DNA of 64,000 nucleotides, taken from NCBI GenBank assembly GCA_963732865.1, contig CAVTBC010000003.1, positions 1 to 64,000 of the forward strand. Direction: 5' to 3'. This DNA comes from JADLGL01 sp963732865. Lineage in GTDB: Bacteria > Pseudomonadota > Alphaproteobacteria > Rhizobiales > Kaistiaceae. The notes under the pieces were generated by a model that worked only from the letters and a program-made list of their open reading frames with translations, was not told where the DNA came from and did no database searches. This document shows positions 46,242 to 55,842 of this stretch, piece after piece (the stretch's first letter is position 1; every line of letters starts with the position of its first letter). Both the position numbers and the translations under genes were made by a program.

Positions 46242-48599
46242 TCAGGCCGCGGCCGTTTCCTGGTTCTTGGCGCGGCGGACGCGCTTCGTCACCTGGGACT
46301 GCGAGGCGATGAGCTCGCAAATCTGCTTGCTCGGCAGGGGCACGCTGAAGACATAGCCCTGGGCTTCGTCGACGGTACCCTCGGCGGTGATGATCTCAAG
46401 CTGCTCGACCGTCTCGATGCCTTCGACCGTCACCGACAAACCAAGGGCGGCGCTGAGTTTTGCCATCCCGCGCAACAACGTCAGCGAGCGATCGCCTGAG
46501 TGCAGCTCGGCGACGAAGGAACGATCGATCTTCACCTTGTCGAGCGGGAAGGTTTGCAAATAGCTGAGGCCCGAATAGCCGGTGCCGAAATCGTCGAGCG
46601 AGATGCGAACCCCCGCCTCGACCAGTTCCTGCAACATCGAGCGGACGGTCGGGGTGTCTTTGAGCAGCACCGATTCGGTGATCTCGACCTCGAGGCGGTT
46701 GGGGCTGAGATTGGCGGCCCGTAGCGCGTCGGTGATGACGTCGGGGAGACGTGTATTGCGGAACTGGACCGGCGACAGGTTAACGGCGACGCGAACCTCG
46801 GGCGGCCATTCGGCGCACTCGATGCAGGCCTGCTGGATCACCCAATCGCCGATTTCGCGGATGATGCCGATGTCTTCCGCGACCGGAATGAACTCGCTCG
46901 GAGGCACCATGCCACGCTGCGGATGACGCCATCGCAGCAACGCCTCGCAGGTCTTGATCTTCATCGTCTTCAGCTCAAGCAGCGGCTGGTAGTAGAGCTC
47001 AAGCTGACCTTCGGCGAGTGCCTGGCGAACGTCGAGTTCGAGCATGCGGCGGGCATGCGCTTCGGCATCCATTGAGGAATCGAAGATCCGGCAGCTGCCC
47101 TTCCCGTTCGCCTTGGCGTGGTAAAGCGCCATGTCGGCGTTCTTGAGCAGGAGATCCGGGTCGGTCCCGTCGCGCGGCGCGAAGGCAATGCCCGCGCTGG
47201 CGCCGATAATGATGTCGTGACCATCAATCTGATAGGGCTTGCCGAGCGCCTTCAGGATGCGCTGGGCCAGATCCTCGGCATCGCGCACCGACCGGCCTTC
47301 CAGCCGCTGCAGGACGACGAATTCGTCGCCGCCGAAGCGCGCGATCAAATCACCCTTCGAAACGGTCGCCCGCAAACGGTCCGCCACCGTGCAAAGCAGC
47401 TGGTCGCCTGACGGATGGCCGAGCGTATCATTGACCTGCTTGAACTCGTCGAGATCGACAAAGAGGATCGCCAATGGCTGGTCCTCGTCGGCCGCGGGCA
47501 GAAGGCGCTCCAACTGCTCGTGGAGATGGTTCCGGTTGGGCAGGCCGGTGAGCGTGTCGAAGCGGGCCATGCGATCGATCCGCTGTTCGGCCGAGCGCCG
47601 TTCCGTTACGTCTTCGACGATGACCACCGAGCCGCCATTTTCCATCGGCCGGGTGGTGAAGGCGAGCCAACGCTCGTCCTTGATCTCCGTCGCCAGTTCG
47701 CCCTGGGAGCTGAACAGGCGGCGCTCGAAGGTCGAGACGAATTTGTCGGATGCTGGGCCTTCCAACAGCGCGCTACCGGCGAGCAGCAATTCGCGCGGTG
47801 TCTTGCCGGAAATGTCGAAATCGAGCGGCAGCGACAGAAGCTCGACGAAGCGCTCATTGGCCACCAGCAGCCGCCGTTCAGAATCGAACATGACCAGGCC
47901 GTGCGGCATGTTGTTGAGGGCGGTGGTGAAACGGGCCGCCAGCTGAGTGATATCGCGGGCGGAAATGACCGCGTCGAGAAGCTGGCGCCGCAGCCGGTCG
48001 GCGATCATTTTGATCGAAGCCAGGAAAGGCAGCAGAACCAGAATGACGACGGCGTAGTACCAGCCGCCGGCAAAGACGAGGGCGGCCGTAAGCGGGATGC
48101 CGCCGCCGGCGATCTGACTGATCACGGCGATATTGCTGGGGAAGTTACGGCCGTAAATGCCGACCATGTAGGCGAGAACGACGCCGAAGCTGAACAGACG
48201 GATGAACGGATCTTCGGTGATGACGAAGGATGCCGCGCACCAGACCCCCAACATCGCGACATAGGCCGTCGACCAGCCGATGTAACGGCGCTCCCACCGG
48301 CGCATCGCGACATGATCGCGAAGGGCGTGCCGCTCGCGCTTGTACATGCGCATGTCCAAGAGACGCGCTACGGCAACCGCTGCGATGGCGCCGGCGAAGA
48401 TGAAGAGCAGGATGCTGTCGGCGCGCCACGCGGCGATGACGGCCGCCGTGGTGACCGCCGCCGAACCGATGAACAGGACGGTCGCGCCTTCATAGAGCGC
48501 GTCCACCAGCGAGGCGAAAATCTCAAACGGCACGGATTGATCGCGGCGCGGCCGATCGGTCACCTGCGGCGCCGGCACTGGACTGATGGCATTCGTCAT
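46242..48599 (-). CDS. Membrane GGDEF-EAL protein with PAS domain
   Basis: This is a 785-residue protein with five or six N-terminal membrane helices (residues 35-205), a PAS-like domain (about 215-335), a GGDEF domain with an intact FGGDEF at about residues 421-426, and an EAL domain with CEALLRW near residue 549 and DDFGTGYSGL later. Both halves keep their catalytic signatures, so it may both make and degrade c-di-GMP. ATG at 48599 was chosen over a GTG seven codons earlier. It is upstream of the FeeM-like gene on the same strand, with a 183-base gap. Confidence 0.9.
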   Translation of the reverse strand: MTNAISPVPAPQVTDRPRRDQSVPFEIFASLVDALYEGATVLFIGSAAVTTAAVIAAWRADSILLFIFAGAIAAVAVARLLDMRMYKRERHALRDHVAMRRWERRYIGWSTAYVAMLGVWCAASFVITEDPFIRLFSFGVVLAYMVGIYGRNFPSNIAVISQIAGGGIPLTAALVFAGGWYYAVVILVLLPFLASIKMIADRLRRQLLDAVISARDITQLAARFTTALNNMPHGLVMFDSERRLLVANERFVELLSLPLDFDISGKTPRELLLAGSALLEGPASDKFVSTFERRLFSSQGELATEIKDERWLAFTTRPMENGGSVVIVEDVTERRSAEQRIDRMARFDTLTGLPNRNHLHEQLERLLPAADEDQPLAILFVDLDEFKQVNDTLGHPSGDQLLCTVADRLRATVSKGDLIARFGGDEFVVLQRLEGRSVRDAEDLAQRILKALGKPYQIDGHDIIIGASAGIAFAPRDGTDPDLLLKNADMALYHAKANGKGSCRIFDSSMDAEAHARRMLELDVRQALAEGQLELYYQPLLELKTMKIKTCEALLRWRHPQRGMVPPSEFIPVAEDIGIIREIGDWVIQQACIECAEWPPEVRVAVNLSPVQFRNTRLPDVITDALRAANLSPNRLEVEITESVLLKDTPTVRSMLQELVEAGVRISLDDFGTGYSGLSYLQTFPLDKVKIDRSFVAELHSGDRSLTLLRGMAKLSAALGLSVTVEGIETVEQLEIITAEGTVDEAQGYVFSVPLPSKQICELIASQSQVTKRVRRAKNQETAAA

Positions 48600-48713
48600 G
48601 TTGGTTCCCGCCAGCCTCACGAACGCCGAAACGACAGCCTGCGACGCAGTCGCAACCGATACCCAATCACTATTGCGCGGCTGGGCGCGGGTGCGCTGAG
48701 GGTGTCGCCAGAG

Positions 48714-49580
48714 CTAGGCCGCCGCCTCCGCCTTTGAAGTTTGCTTGGGTCGACGCTGCTCCAAGCGAGCCATGTCGCCGACAAACCGAGCGAAGATCGG
48801 GTTGAAGGTTTCCGGGCCCGTCAGGAAGGCCGAATGGCCCTCGCCGCGGAGGACGAAACAGTGCTTTTCCCAAAGCGAGGCGTAGGTGAGGCCGCCTACA
48901 TGATCGGTATTGATGATCGGATCGTCGGCGCCATTGACGATCGCGAGCGGTACTTTGGTGGTCTCGGCCAGGGTCTGCTGGTCAGAGGTACGGCCGTCGA
49001 AAAGCGTCGCAAACAGCATGCTGCGGGCGCGACCGTCGGTCCGGCGCAGGGCGGCACGCAGTTCCGGCGTGGCCGCGTCGCCATAAATGTTGGCGATGAA
49101 GAATTCCATCTCCTCCTCCGACAGCTTCTCCTGGAAGATCAGGGGAACGAGAGGATGCGCCCGGAAGCCCTGCTGGAAGGATTCCGGCGTCGGGTGAACG
49201 GGCGGCGCGGCCTCGATCATCAAGCCGGCAAGACCGGCAAAGCGCGGCAGCAGCTCCATTGCGATGTGTCCGCCAAGCGACCAGCCGAAGACGACGGCCT
49301 GCGACACATTGAGCTTGTCGAGGACCTCCATGGTCATCTCGGCGTAGCCCGGCATAGAATAGGTTCGGCTGGGATCATGGGCGTCGCTGGAGGCGCCGTG
49401 GCCGGGAAGGTCAAACGCGATCAAGCGGTAGACCTCACCCAACGGACTGTTCAGAAGATCAGAGAAGACCTCTTTGCAGCTCGAGTTGCCGTGTATCAAA
49501 ACAACCGGAAGACCGGGCCCGGAAGTTTCACTGACTGAAATGTCAGCATAACTCGTGACAAGCGTTTTGGTACGCAACAT
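48714..49580 (-). CDS. Alpha/beta hydrolase
   Basis: This is a 288-residue hydrolase. Ser101 sits in the nucleophile elbow FGWSLGG; the acid and base are in NGADDPI and GEGHSAFLTGPE. The N-terminal region YADISVSETSGPGLPVVLIHGN holds the HGN oxyanion motif. ATG at 49580 was preferred; the frame is open further upstream. It lies upstream of the GGDEF-EAL gene on the same strand (114 bases). The substrate is unknown; turnover of an acylated signal is one possibility given the neighbour. Confidence 0.82.
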   Translation of the reverse strand: MLRTKTLVTSYADISVSETSGPGLPVVLIHGNSSCKEVFSDLLNSPLGEVYRLIAFDLPGHGASSDAHDPSRTYSMPGYAEMTMEVLDKLNVSQAVVFGWSLGGHIAMELLPRFAGLAGLMIEAAPPVHPTPESFQQGFRAHPLVPLIFQEKLSEEEMEFFIANIYGDAATPELRAALRRTDGRARSMLFATLFDGRTSDQQTLAETTKVPLAIVNGADDPIINTDHVGGLTYASLWEKHCFVLRGEGHSAFLTGPETFNPIFARFVGDMARLEQRRPKQTSKAEAAA

Positions 49581-49753
49581 AACAAATCTCCCTTCCCGGC
49601 GCGAAAGGGCCCTATACCCAACGGGTTCCCGCAAAGCACCAGAATGTCTGGCGAATTCGACCAAACCATAATGTCAATTAGCTTCTAAACCCTTAAGGGA
49701 ACCGGTACATCTTCGACCCGGAGGGGGCCAGTAGAGAGGGGACGGCAGTCGGA

Positions 49754-50584
49754 ATGACGTCAAACAACCCGACTTATGTACTGGGGCACACATCTGAAGA
49801 GCACGCGCGGCTGGAACGGCAGGGCGCAATATTCGCGGAAACGACGGAAGACATTCTGCGCCGGGCGGGCCTCAAGCCGGGTATGCGTGTCTTGGATCTC
49901 GGCTCCGGTGTCGGCGACGTTTCGATGATCGCCGCGCGGTTGGTTGGCCCTACTGGCTCCGTGCTTGGTGTCGACAAATCCGAGGACGCGATTGAGCACG
50001 CACGGGCCCGGGCGGCCGCAGCCGGATGTGAATGGCTCAAGTTCACCAATGCCGATATCAGCGCGCTTGCATCGGATCAGTTGTTCGATGCCGTGATCGG
50101 CCGCTTCATCCTGCTTCACCTCGCCGAGCCGACGGAGATGGTGCGAAAGGCCGGAACCTTGCTGGCCAACGACGGGGTCATCGTCTTTCTTGAAATGGAT
50201 ATCGCTTCCGCCATTGCGATCCCGGACCTGGATCTGTTCAGCCGCTGCCTGAGCTGGATCGTCGGCCTCTACCGCCGCGTCGGCGTTGAGCCGGAGATGG
50301 GGTCGAAGCTCTACAGCACGTTCCGCGCCGCCGGTTTCACGCCGGAAATGACCGGATGGTGCCGCGTGGAAGCCGGTCCGAATATGTCGGTTCCGGAGTA
50401 CCTCTCCGACAGCATCCGCTCGATCGCGCCTAGTCTTGAGCAACTCGGCATCGCCAAATCCGCCGAACTCGAAGTCGAGACGCTCGGCGAAAGGCTGCGC
50501 TCGGAATCGCTGGCCGGCGACCATTGCTTCATCTTCCCGCGCTTCATCGGCGCCTGGGCGCGGAACGCTCCGGCGAGCAACTGA
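49754..50584 (+). CDS. Class I SAM-dependent methyltransferase
   Basis: This is a 276-residue methyltransferase with motif I VLDLGSGVGDVSM (about residues 46-58) and LGVDKSEDAIEHAR (acidic end of strand 2). The C-terminal half has the shape of ubiquinone- or small-molecule-type enzymes. The substrate is unknown. It is divergent from the hydrolase gene by 173 bases. It ends before pepN on the same strand with a 138-base gap. Confidence 0.83.
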   Translation: MTSNNPTYVLGHTSEEHARLERQGAIFAETTEDILRRAGLKPGMRVLDLGSGVGDVSMIAARLVGPTGSVLGVDKSEDAIEHARARAAAAGCEWLKFTNADISALASDQLFDAVIGRFILLHLAEPTEMVRKAGTLLANDGVIVFLEMDIASAIAIPDLDLFSRCLSWIVGLYRRVGVEPEMGSKLYSTFRAAGFTPEMTGWCRVEAGPNMSVPEYLSDSIRSIAPSLEQLGIAKSAELEVETLGERLRSESLAGDHCFIFPRFIGAWARNAPASN

Positions 50585-50722
50585 GGCGCTCCCGGCGACA
50601 GCGCTGACGGCGCGATCCGCTCTCGGGCCGCAGGCGTTTGTTTTCTTGGAGATGCTTGGCGTCCGCCGCGCGAGGGCCTAGAACGCCCGCGTAAATGGCC
50701 CCAAGCCAACACCCGAGATGCC

Positions 50723-53359
50723 ATGAAGACGGACACGCAGCCGACACGGCTGGAGGACTATCGCGCCCCTGACTTCCTGATCGACACCGTCCATCTCGAT
50801 TTCAGGCTCGATCCAACCGCCACGCTCGTCATCGCCACGCTGGCGATGCGCCGGCGCGAGCCGGGGAGCGGGACGCTGACGCTAGTCGGCGACGACCTCA
50901 GCCTGCGATCCGTTTCGCTCGACGGCGTGGCGCTGTCTGCCACCGCCTATGCCGCGACGCCCGAGGCGCTGGTCGTGCATGCAACGCCGGACGAACCGTT
51001 CACGCTGGTGATCGAAACCGACGTGAACCCTTCGGCGAATAGCGAGCTGATGGGGCTGTATCTGTCCGCCGGCACCTATTGCACGCAATGCGAGGCGGAG
51101 GGCTTCCGCCGCATCACTTATTTCCTCGACCGGCCCGACGTGCTCGCTGTCTATACGACGCGCGTGGAAGCACCCCGCGGCGAAGCGCCGGTGCTCCTTT
51201 CCAACGGCAATCTGGTCGAAACTGGCGACGTGCCGGGCGACGCGGATCGGCACTATGCGATCTGGCACGATCCGTTTCCGAAGCCGTCCTATCTGTTCGC
51301 GCTGGTTGCCGGCGATCTCGCCGCGATCACCGACACCTTCACCACCATGTCCGGACGCCAAGTCGAGCTGTCGATCCTATGCGAGCACGGCAAGGAAGAG
51401 CGGTGTCGCTATGCGATGGACTCGCTGAAGCGCTCGATGCGCTGGGACGAGGAAGCCTTCGGTCGCGAATATGACCTCGACGTCTTCAACGTCGTCGCGG
51501 TCTCCTCGTTCAACATGGGAGCGATGGAGAACAAGGGTCTCAACATCTTCAACGACAAATTCGTGCTCGCCAATTCAGAGACGGCGACCGACACCGACTA
51601 CAACTATATCGAGGGCGTCATCGCCCATGAGTATTTCCACAATTGGACCGGCAACAGAATCACTTGCCGCGACTGGTTCCAGCTCTGCCTCAAGGAGGGG
51701 CTGACGGTTTACCGGGACCAAGAATTCTCGTCCGACATGCAGTCGCGCGCGGTGAAGCGTATCGACGATGTCAGGACGCTGAAGGCGCGCCAGTTCCCGG
51801 AAGATGGCGGCCCGTTGGCGCATCCGGTCCGTCCGGAACTCTACCATGAAATCAATAACTTCTACACGGCAACCGTCTATGAGAAGGGCGCCGAAATCGT
51901 TCGCATGATCCATACCCTGCTGGGCGCCGAGGGCTTCCGCAAGGGAATGGATTTGTACTTCGAGCGCCATGATGGCGAAGCGGCGACAGTCGAAGATTTC
52001 GTCGCGGCCTTTGCCAATTCCAGCGGCGTCGATTTCGGCCAGTTCAAGCTCTGGTATTCGCAGGCAGGGACGCCGGAACTCGTGGCGCGCGGCACCTATG
52101 ACGCCGCGCAGCGGAGCTACACACTGACGCTCGGCCAGTCGACGCCGGCAACGCCGGGGCAGCCGAACAAGCAGCCGCTGCACATTCCGATCCGCTTCGG
52201 CCTAGTCGGCCCCAATGGCGGCGATCTCAGCTATGAGCGCGCTACGGGCGGTACCGTCACCGGCGACGTCATCCACCTGACGAGCCCGAGCCAGACGATC
52301 GTATTCCACGGCGTGTCGGAGCGGCCGGTGCCATCCCTCCTGCGCGGCTTCTCGGCTCCGGTGCGGCTGTCACTTGACCTCAGCAATGCCGATCTCATGT
52401 TTCTGCTGCGCGCCGACAGCAATTCCTTCAATCGCTGGCAGGCGGCGCAAACGCTGGCGATGCGTGCGCTCACCAGCGCGACGACCGCCTTCGCTACCGG
52501 CAGCGAAGCGCCCGTTCATGCCGAACTTGTCGCCGCCCTTGGCGACGTCGCGGTCGACGACGCGGTCGACCCCGCGGCCCGGGCACAGATTCTGACGCTG
52601 CCGACGGAAGCCGAGATCGCGCGCGAAATCGGCCGCGATGTGGACCCGGACGCCGTGGCCGCCGCGCGCAACGATCTGCGTGCTCAACTCGGCTCGACCG
52701 GAGAAACGGCGCTGCGCCGGCTCTACAATTCCCTGGCCGGCGACGGCCCCTATCAGACGGACGCCCACAGCCAGGGCCGGCGGGCGCTGCGCAATGTCGT
52801 GCTGGACCTTCTGGTGGCGGGCGACCCCTCGCTCACGTCCTTGGCCGCCCGTCAGTTCGCTAACGCCGACAACATGACCGACCGCATGGCGGCGCTGGGT
52901 ACGCTCAATCGCACCACCACGCCGGAGCGCGAAGCCGCCCTCACCGACTTTCGCGACCGCTATGCAGGCGATCCTCTAGTCCTCGACAAATGGCTGGCCC
53001 TGGAGGCGATGGCGCCCCTCCCCGGCACCGTGGAGCGGGTTAAGGCCCTGATGGGCGACAGTGCGTTTTCGATGGACAATCCGAACCGCGTCCGCGCCCT
53101 CGTCGCCAGTTTCGCGACCGGCAATCAGACGCAGTTTAATCGCGCCGATGGGGGCGGTTATGACCTCGTTGCCGATCTTATCTTGCGGCTTGATCCGAAG
53201 AATCCGCAAACGGCAGCGCGCATCCTGATCAGCTTCCGCTCCTGGCGGGCGTTGGAACCGGGCCGGCGCGGAAGGGCCGAAGCAGCGCTCCGGCGCGTCG
53301 CCGCCGCCGCCGATCTTTCGCCCGATGTGAGCGACATCATCACGCGCATCCTCGTCTGA
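50723..53359 (+). CDS. pepN: Aminopeptidase N
   Basis: PepN is an M1-family zinc aminopeptidase that trims peptides in the cytoplasm. The 878-residue protein has GAMENKG near residue 265 and the zinc motif HEYFHNWTGNRI near 302. The N-terminal beta domain and the long C-terminal helical arch (from about 550) match the E. coli type. A start at ATG 50723 fits the family. It precedes the PAS kinase gene. Confidence 0.96.
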   Translation: MKTDTQPTRLEDYRAPDFLIDTVHLDFRLDPTATLVIATLAMRRREPGSGTLTLVGDDLSLRSVSLDGVALSATAYAATPEALVVHATPDEPFTLVIETDVNPSANSELMGLYLSAGTYCTQCEAEGFRRITYFLDRPDVLAVYTTRVEAPRGEAPVLLSNGNLVETGDVPGDADRHYAIWHDPFPKPSYLFALVAGDLAAITDTFTTMSGRQVELSILCEHGKEERCRYAMDSLKRSMRWDEEAFGREYDLDVFNVVAVSSFNMGAMENKGLNIFNDKFVLANSETATDTDYNYIEGVIAHEYFHNWTGNRITCRDWFQLCLKEGLTVYRDQEFSSDMQSRAVKRIDDVRTLKARQFPEDGGPLAHPVRPELYHEINNFYTATVYEKGAEIVRMIHTLLGAEGFRKGMDLYFERHDGEAATVEDFVAAFANSSGVDFGQFKLWYSQAGTPELVARGTYDAAQRSYTLTLGQSTPATPGQPNKQPLHIPIRFGLVGPNGGDLSYERATGGTVTGDVIHLTSPSQTIVFHGVSERPVPSLLRGFSAPVRLSLDLSNADLMFLLRADSNSFNRWQAAQTLAMRALTSATTAFATGSEAPVHAELVAALGDVAVDDAVDPAARAQILTLPTEAEIAREIGRDVDPDAVAAARNDLRAQLGSTGETALRRLYNSLAGDGPYQTDAHSQGRRALRNVVLDLLVAGDPSLTSLAARQFANADNMTDRMAALGTLNRTTTPEREAALTDFRDRYAGDPLVLDKWLALEAMAPLPGTVERVKALMGDSAFSMDNPNRVRALVASFATGNQTQFNRADGGGYDLVADLILRLDPKNPQTAARILISFRSWRALEPGRRGRAEAALRRVAAAADLSPDVSDIITRILV

Positions 53360-53496
53360 CTCCGGCCACACGGCCTCGCGGAGATTTTCCTTCCGTTAAC
53401 TCTTTTGGGTCTGGACAAGGTGATTCGCCTTGATTCAAATGAAACTGATTCGGGGCAGCAACCCTCGAAGCTAAGATCGACAATTGAGGGGGCCAA

Positions 53497-55842
53497 ATGG
53501 CGCCGGCAGACTTGGCCGCAGCGTCGAGCCGTAGAATTGCGCCCGTCCTGGCAAGGCTGACGGGGGGCCGGAAAGCAGTTTCGGGCCACGCCCGGCTTAT
53601 CGCCCGCCCCACCTATCAACGATTGCTGGCCGCCGAGCCGTTGCTGAAGCGGCTCATCCCGATCCTCATCATCATCTTCCTCGGCATCGTTGCCGCCGCC
53701 CGCTACGTCCAGCTTACCGACATGCGCGACGACCGGGAGGCGTTCACACGCGAACAGCTGAGCATGATGACGGCGCTCCTGACGTCGTCGCTGCAGGAGG
53801 CCGTCCGCGAGGCGCCCGACGACGCCGTCGCGCCAGAGCCGCAGCAATTGCTTGACGCAGCGCTGCTGCCGGGTGTCCTCGCCGGCGACCGGCAAGTCTA
53901 TGTCACCGACGCCAGCGGCGTTATCGTCGCCACCGGTGACAACAGCCGCGACGGCATCGGGCGCTATCTCACCGACGTCGTCCGGCAGGCGCAGCCGCTG
54001 CTGGGCTTCGGCGGCAATGCCGGAACGATCGACGTGACACTGCCCGGAGGGCAATCGGCACTCGGCGCCGCGCGCCTACTCGGCGATAGCGGCGGCGCGG
54101 TCGTCATGGTCCAGTCGACCGCGGGGCTGGAGCAGGTCTGGCGCGGCCAGGTGACGCTCAACGTCTCGATCTTCCTGGGCACGAGCGCGATCCTTTTCAT
54201 CATCCTCTACGGCTATTTCGCGCAGTCGACGCGGGCCAATGAAGCCGACCGCATCTATGCCGAGGCGCATCAGCGGCTCGATACGGCGTTGATGCGCGGC
54301 CGCTGCGGATTGTGGGATTGGGACCTCGCCTCCGGCCGCATGTTCTGGTCGAAGTCGATGTTTGAGATACTTGGCATGCCGCCGCGCGACGAGCTGATCG
54401 GCTTCGGCGAAGCCAACCGTCTGGTCCATCCGGAAGATGGCGACCTGCTTGCGATCGCGCAGCATCTGTATGAGCGCGGCGAGACGACGGTCGACCGCAT
54501 GTTCCGCATGCGGCACGCCGATGGGCGCTGGGTGTGGCTGCGCGCCCGCGCCGAACTGGTGGGCGAGAACGACGCGCATCTCATCGGCATTGCCGTCGAC
54601 ACGACCGAGCAGATCCGCCTGGCCGAACGCAATCGTACGGCAGATATCCGCCTCCGTGACGCTATCGAAACCATCTCCGAGGCATTCGTGTTGTGGGACG
54701 CCGACAATCGGCTCGTCATGTGCAACTCGAAATATCAGGAGCTCTACGGCCTGCCGGACAGCGCTACGGAACGCGGCGGCGAGTATGACGCGGTGATGGC
54801 CGCCGGCCGCCGGCCGCTGGTGCGGGCGCAGATCCCGCATGAAGGCAAGATCGAGGAGGGTGCGCGCAGCTACGAGGCGCTGCTCGACGACGGGCGCTGG
54901 CTGCAGATCAACGAGCGCAAGACCAAGGACGGCGGCTTCGTTTCGGTCGGCACCGACATCACCCAGATCAAGCGCAACGAAGAACGGCTGGTCGATGGCG
55001 AACGCCGCTTGATGGCGACCATCGCCGACCTCCGACAGTCGCGCCAGAAGCTTGAGCAGCAGGCACAGCAGATGGTCGAGCTCGCCGAGAAATATTCCGA
55101 GGAGAAGGACCGCGCCGAAGAAGCCAACGAAGCGAAATCCGCCTTCCTCGCCAATATCAGCCACGAACTCAGGACGCCGCTGAACGCCATCATCGGCTTC
55201 TCGGAGATCATGCAGTCGGGCATGTTCGGCGAACTCGGCTCGCCGAAATATCATGAATATTGCCACGACATCTATGAGAGCGGCAGCTATCTGCTCGGCG
55301 TCATCAACGACGTGCTCGACATGTCGCGGATCGAAGCGGGGCGGATGTCGCTATCGGTCGAACAGCTCGATCTCAATGAACTCGTCGATGAATCGATCCG
55401 GGTGGTGACGGCGCAATCGCACGGCCAGAAGATCACCGTCACGGCCGACGTGCAGGCCCAACTCAGAATGCAGGGCGACCGGCGTTCGCTAAAGCAGATC
55501 CTGCTGAACCTTCTGTCCAACGCCTTCAAATTCACGCCAGAGGGCGGCAAAATCACTGTTCGCGCCAGGGCGGTAGGCGACCGGATTACGATTTCAATTC
55601 AAGACACGGGCATCGGTATTCCGAAGGACGCGATCGCCAAGCTCGGCCGTCCGTTCGAGCAGGTGCAGAACCAGTTCACCAAGAGCCACAAGGGCTCCGG
55701 CCTTGGCCTCGCCATCACCCGGTCGCTGGCGCAACTGCATGGCGGGTCGATGCGGATCCTGTCGCGCGAAGGCCATGGCACGGTTGTCGCCATCCGTCTG
55801 CCCAAGCGCCAGCCGGTGCAAGTGCACCGCAACGCCGCCTAG
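53497..55842 (+). CDS. PleC-like PAS sensor histidine kinase
   Basis: This is a 781-residue kinase. Two membrane helices (about residues 50-70 and 225-245) flank a periplasmic region of about 150 residues. A PAS domain (about 270-375), a second PAS-like domain (about 385-490), a coiled coil, and a HisKA domain with NISHELRTPLNAIIGF (His near 554) follow. The ATPase region has DTGIGIP and RPFEQVQNQFTKSHKG, a stretch characteristic of PleC/PdhS kinases. Its stop overlaps the glnE stop in CTAG. GAGGGGG precedes the ATG. Likely a partner of DivK-type regulators. Confidence 0.85.
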   Translation: MAPADLAAASSRRIAPVLARLTGGRKAVSGHARLIARPTYQRLLAAEPLLKRLIPILIIIFLGIVAAARYVQLTDMRDDREAFTREQLSMMTALLTSSLQEAVREAPDDAVAPEPQQLLDAALLPGVLAGDRQVYVTDASGVIVATGDNSRDGIGRYLTDVVRQAQPLLGFGGNAGTIDVTLPGGQSALGAARLLGDSGGAVVMVQSTAGLEQVWRGQVTLNVSIFLGTSAILFIILYGYFAQSTRANEADRIYAEAHQRLDTALMRGRCGLWDWDLASGRMFWSKSMFEILGMPPRDELIGFGEANRLVHPEDGDLLAIAQHLYERGETTVDRMFRMRHADGRWVWLRARAELVGENDAHLIGIAVDTTEQIRLAERNRTADIRLRDAIETISEAFVLWDADNRLVMCNSKYQELYGLPDSATERGGEYDAVMAAGRRPLVRAQIPHEGKIEEGARSYEALLDDGRWLQINERKTKDGGFVSVGTDITQIKRNEERLVDGERRLMATIADLRQSRQKLEQQAQQMVELAEKYSEEKDRAEEANEAKSAFLANISHELRTPLNAIIGFSEIMQSGMFGELGSPKYHEYCHDIYESGSYLLGVINDVLDMSRIEAGRMSLSVEQLDLNELVDESIRVVTAQSHGQKITVTADVQAQLRMQGDRRSLKQILLNLLSNAFKFTPEGGKITVRARAVGDRITISIQDTGIGIPKDAIAKLGRPFEQVQNQFTKSHKGSGLGLAITRSLAQLHGGSMRILSREGHGTVVAIRLPKRQPVQVHRNAA

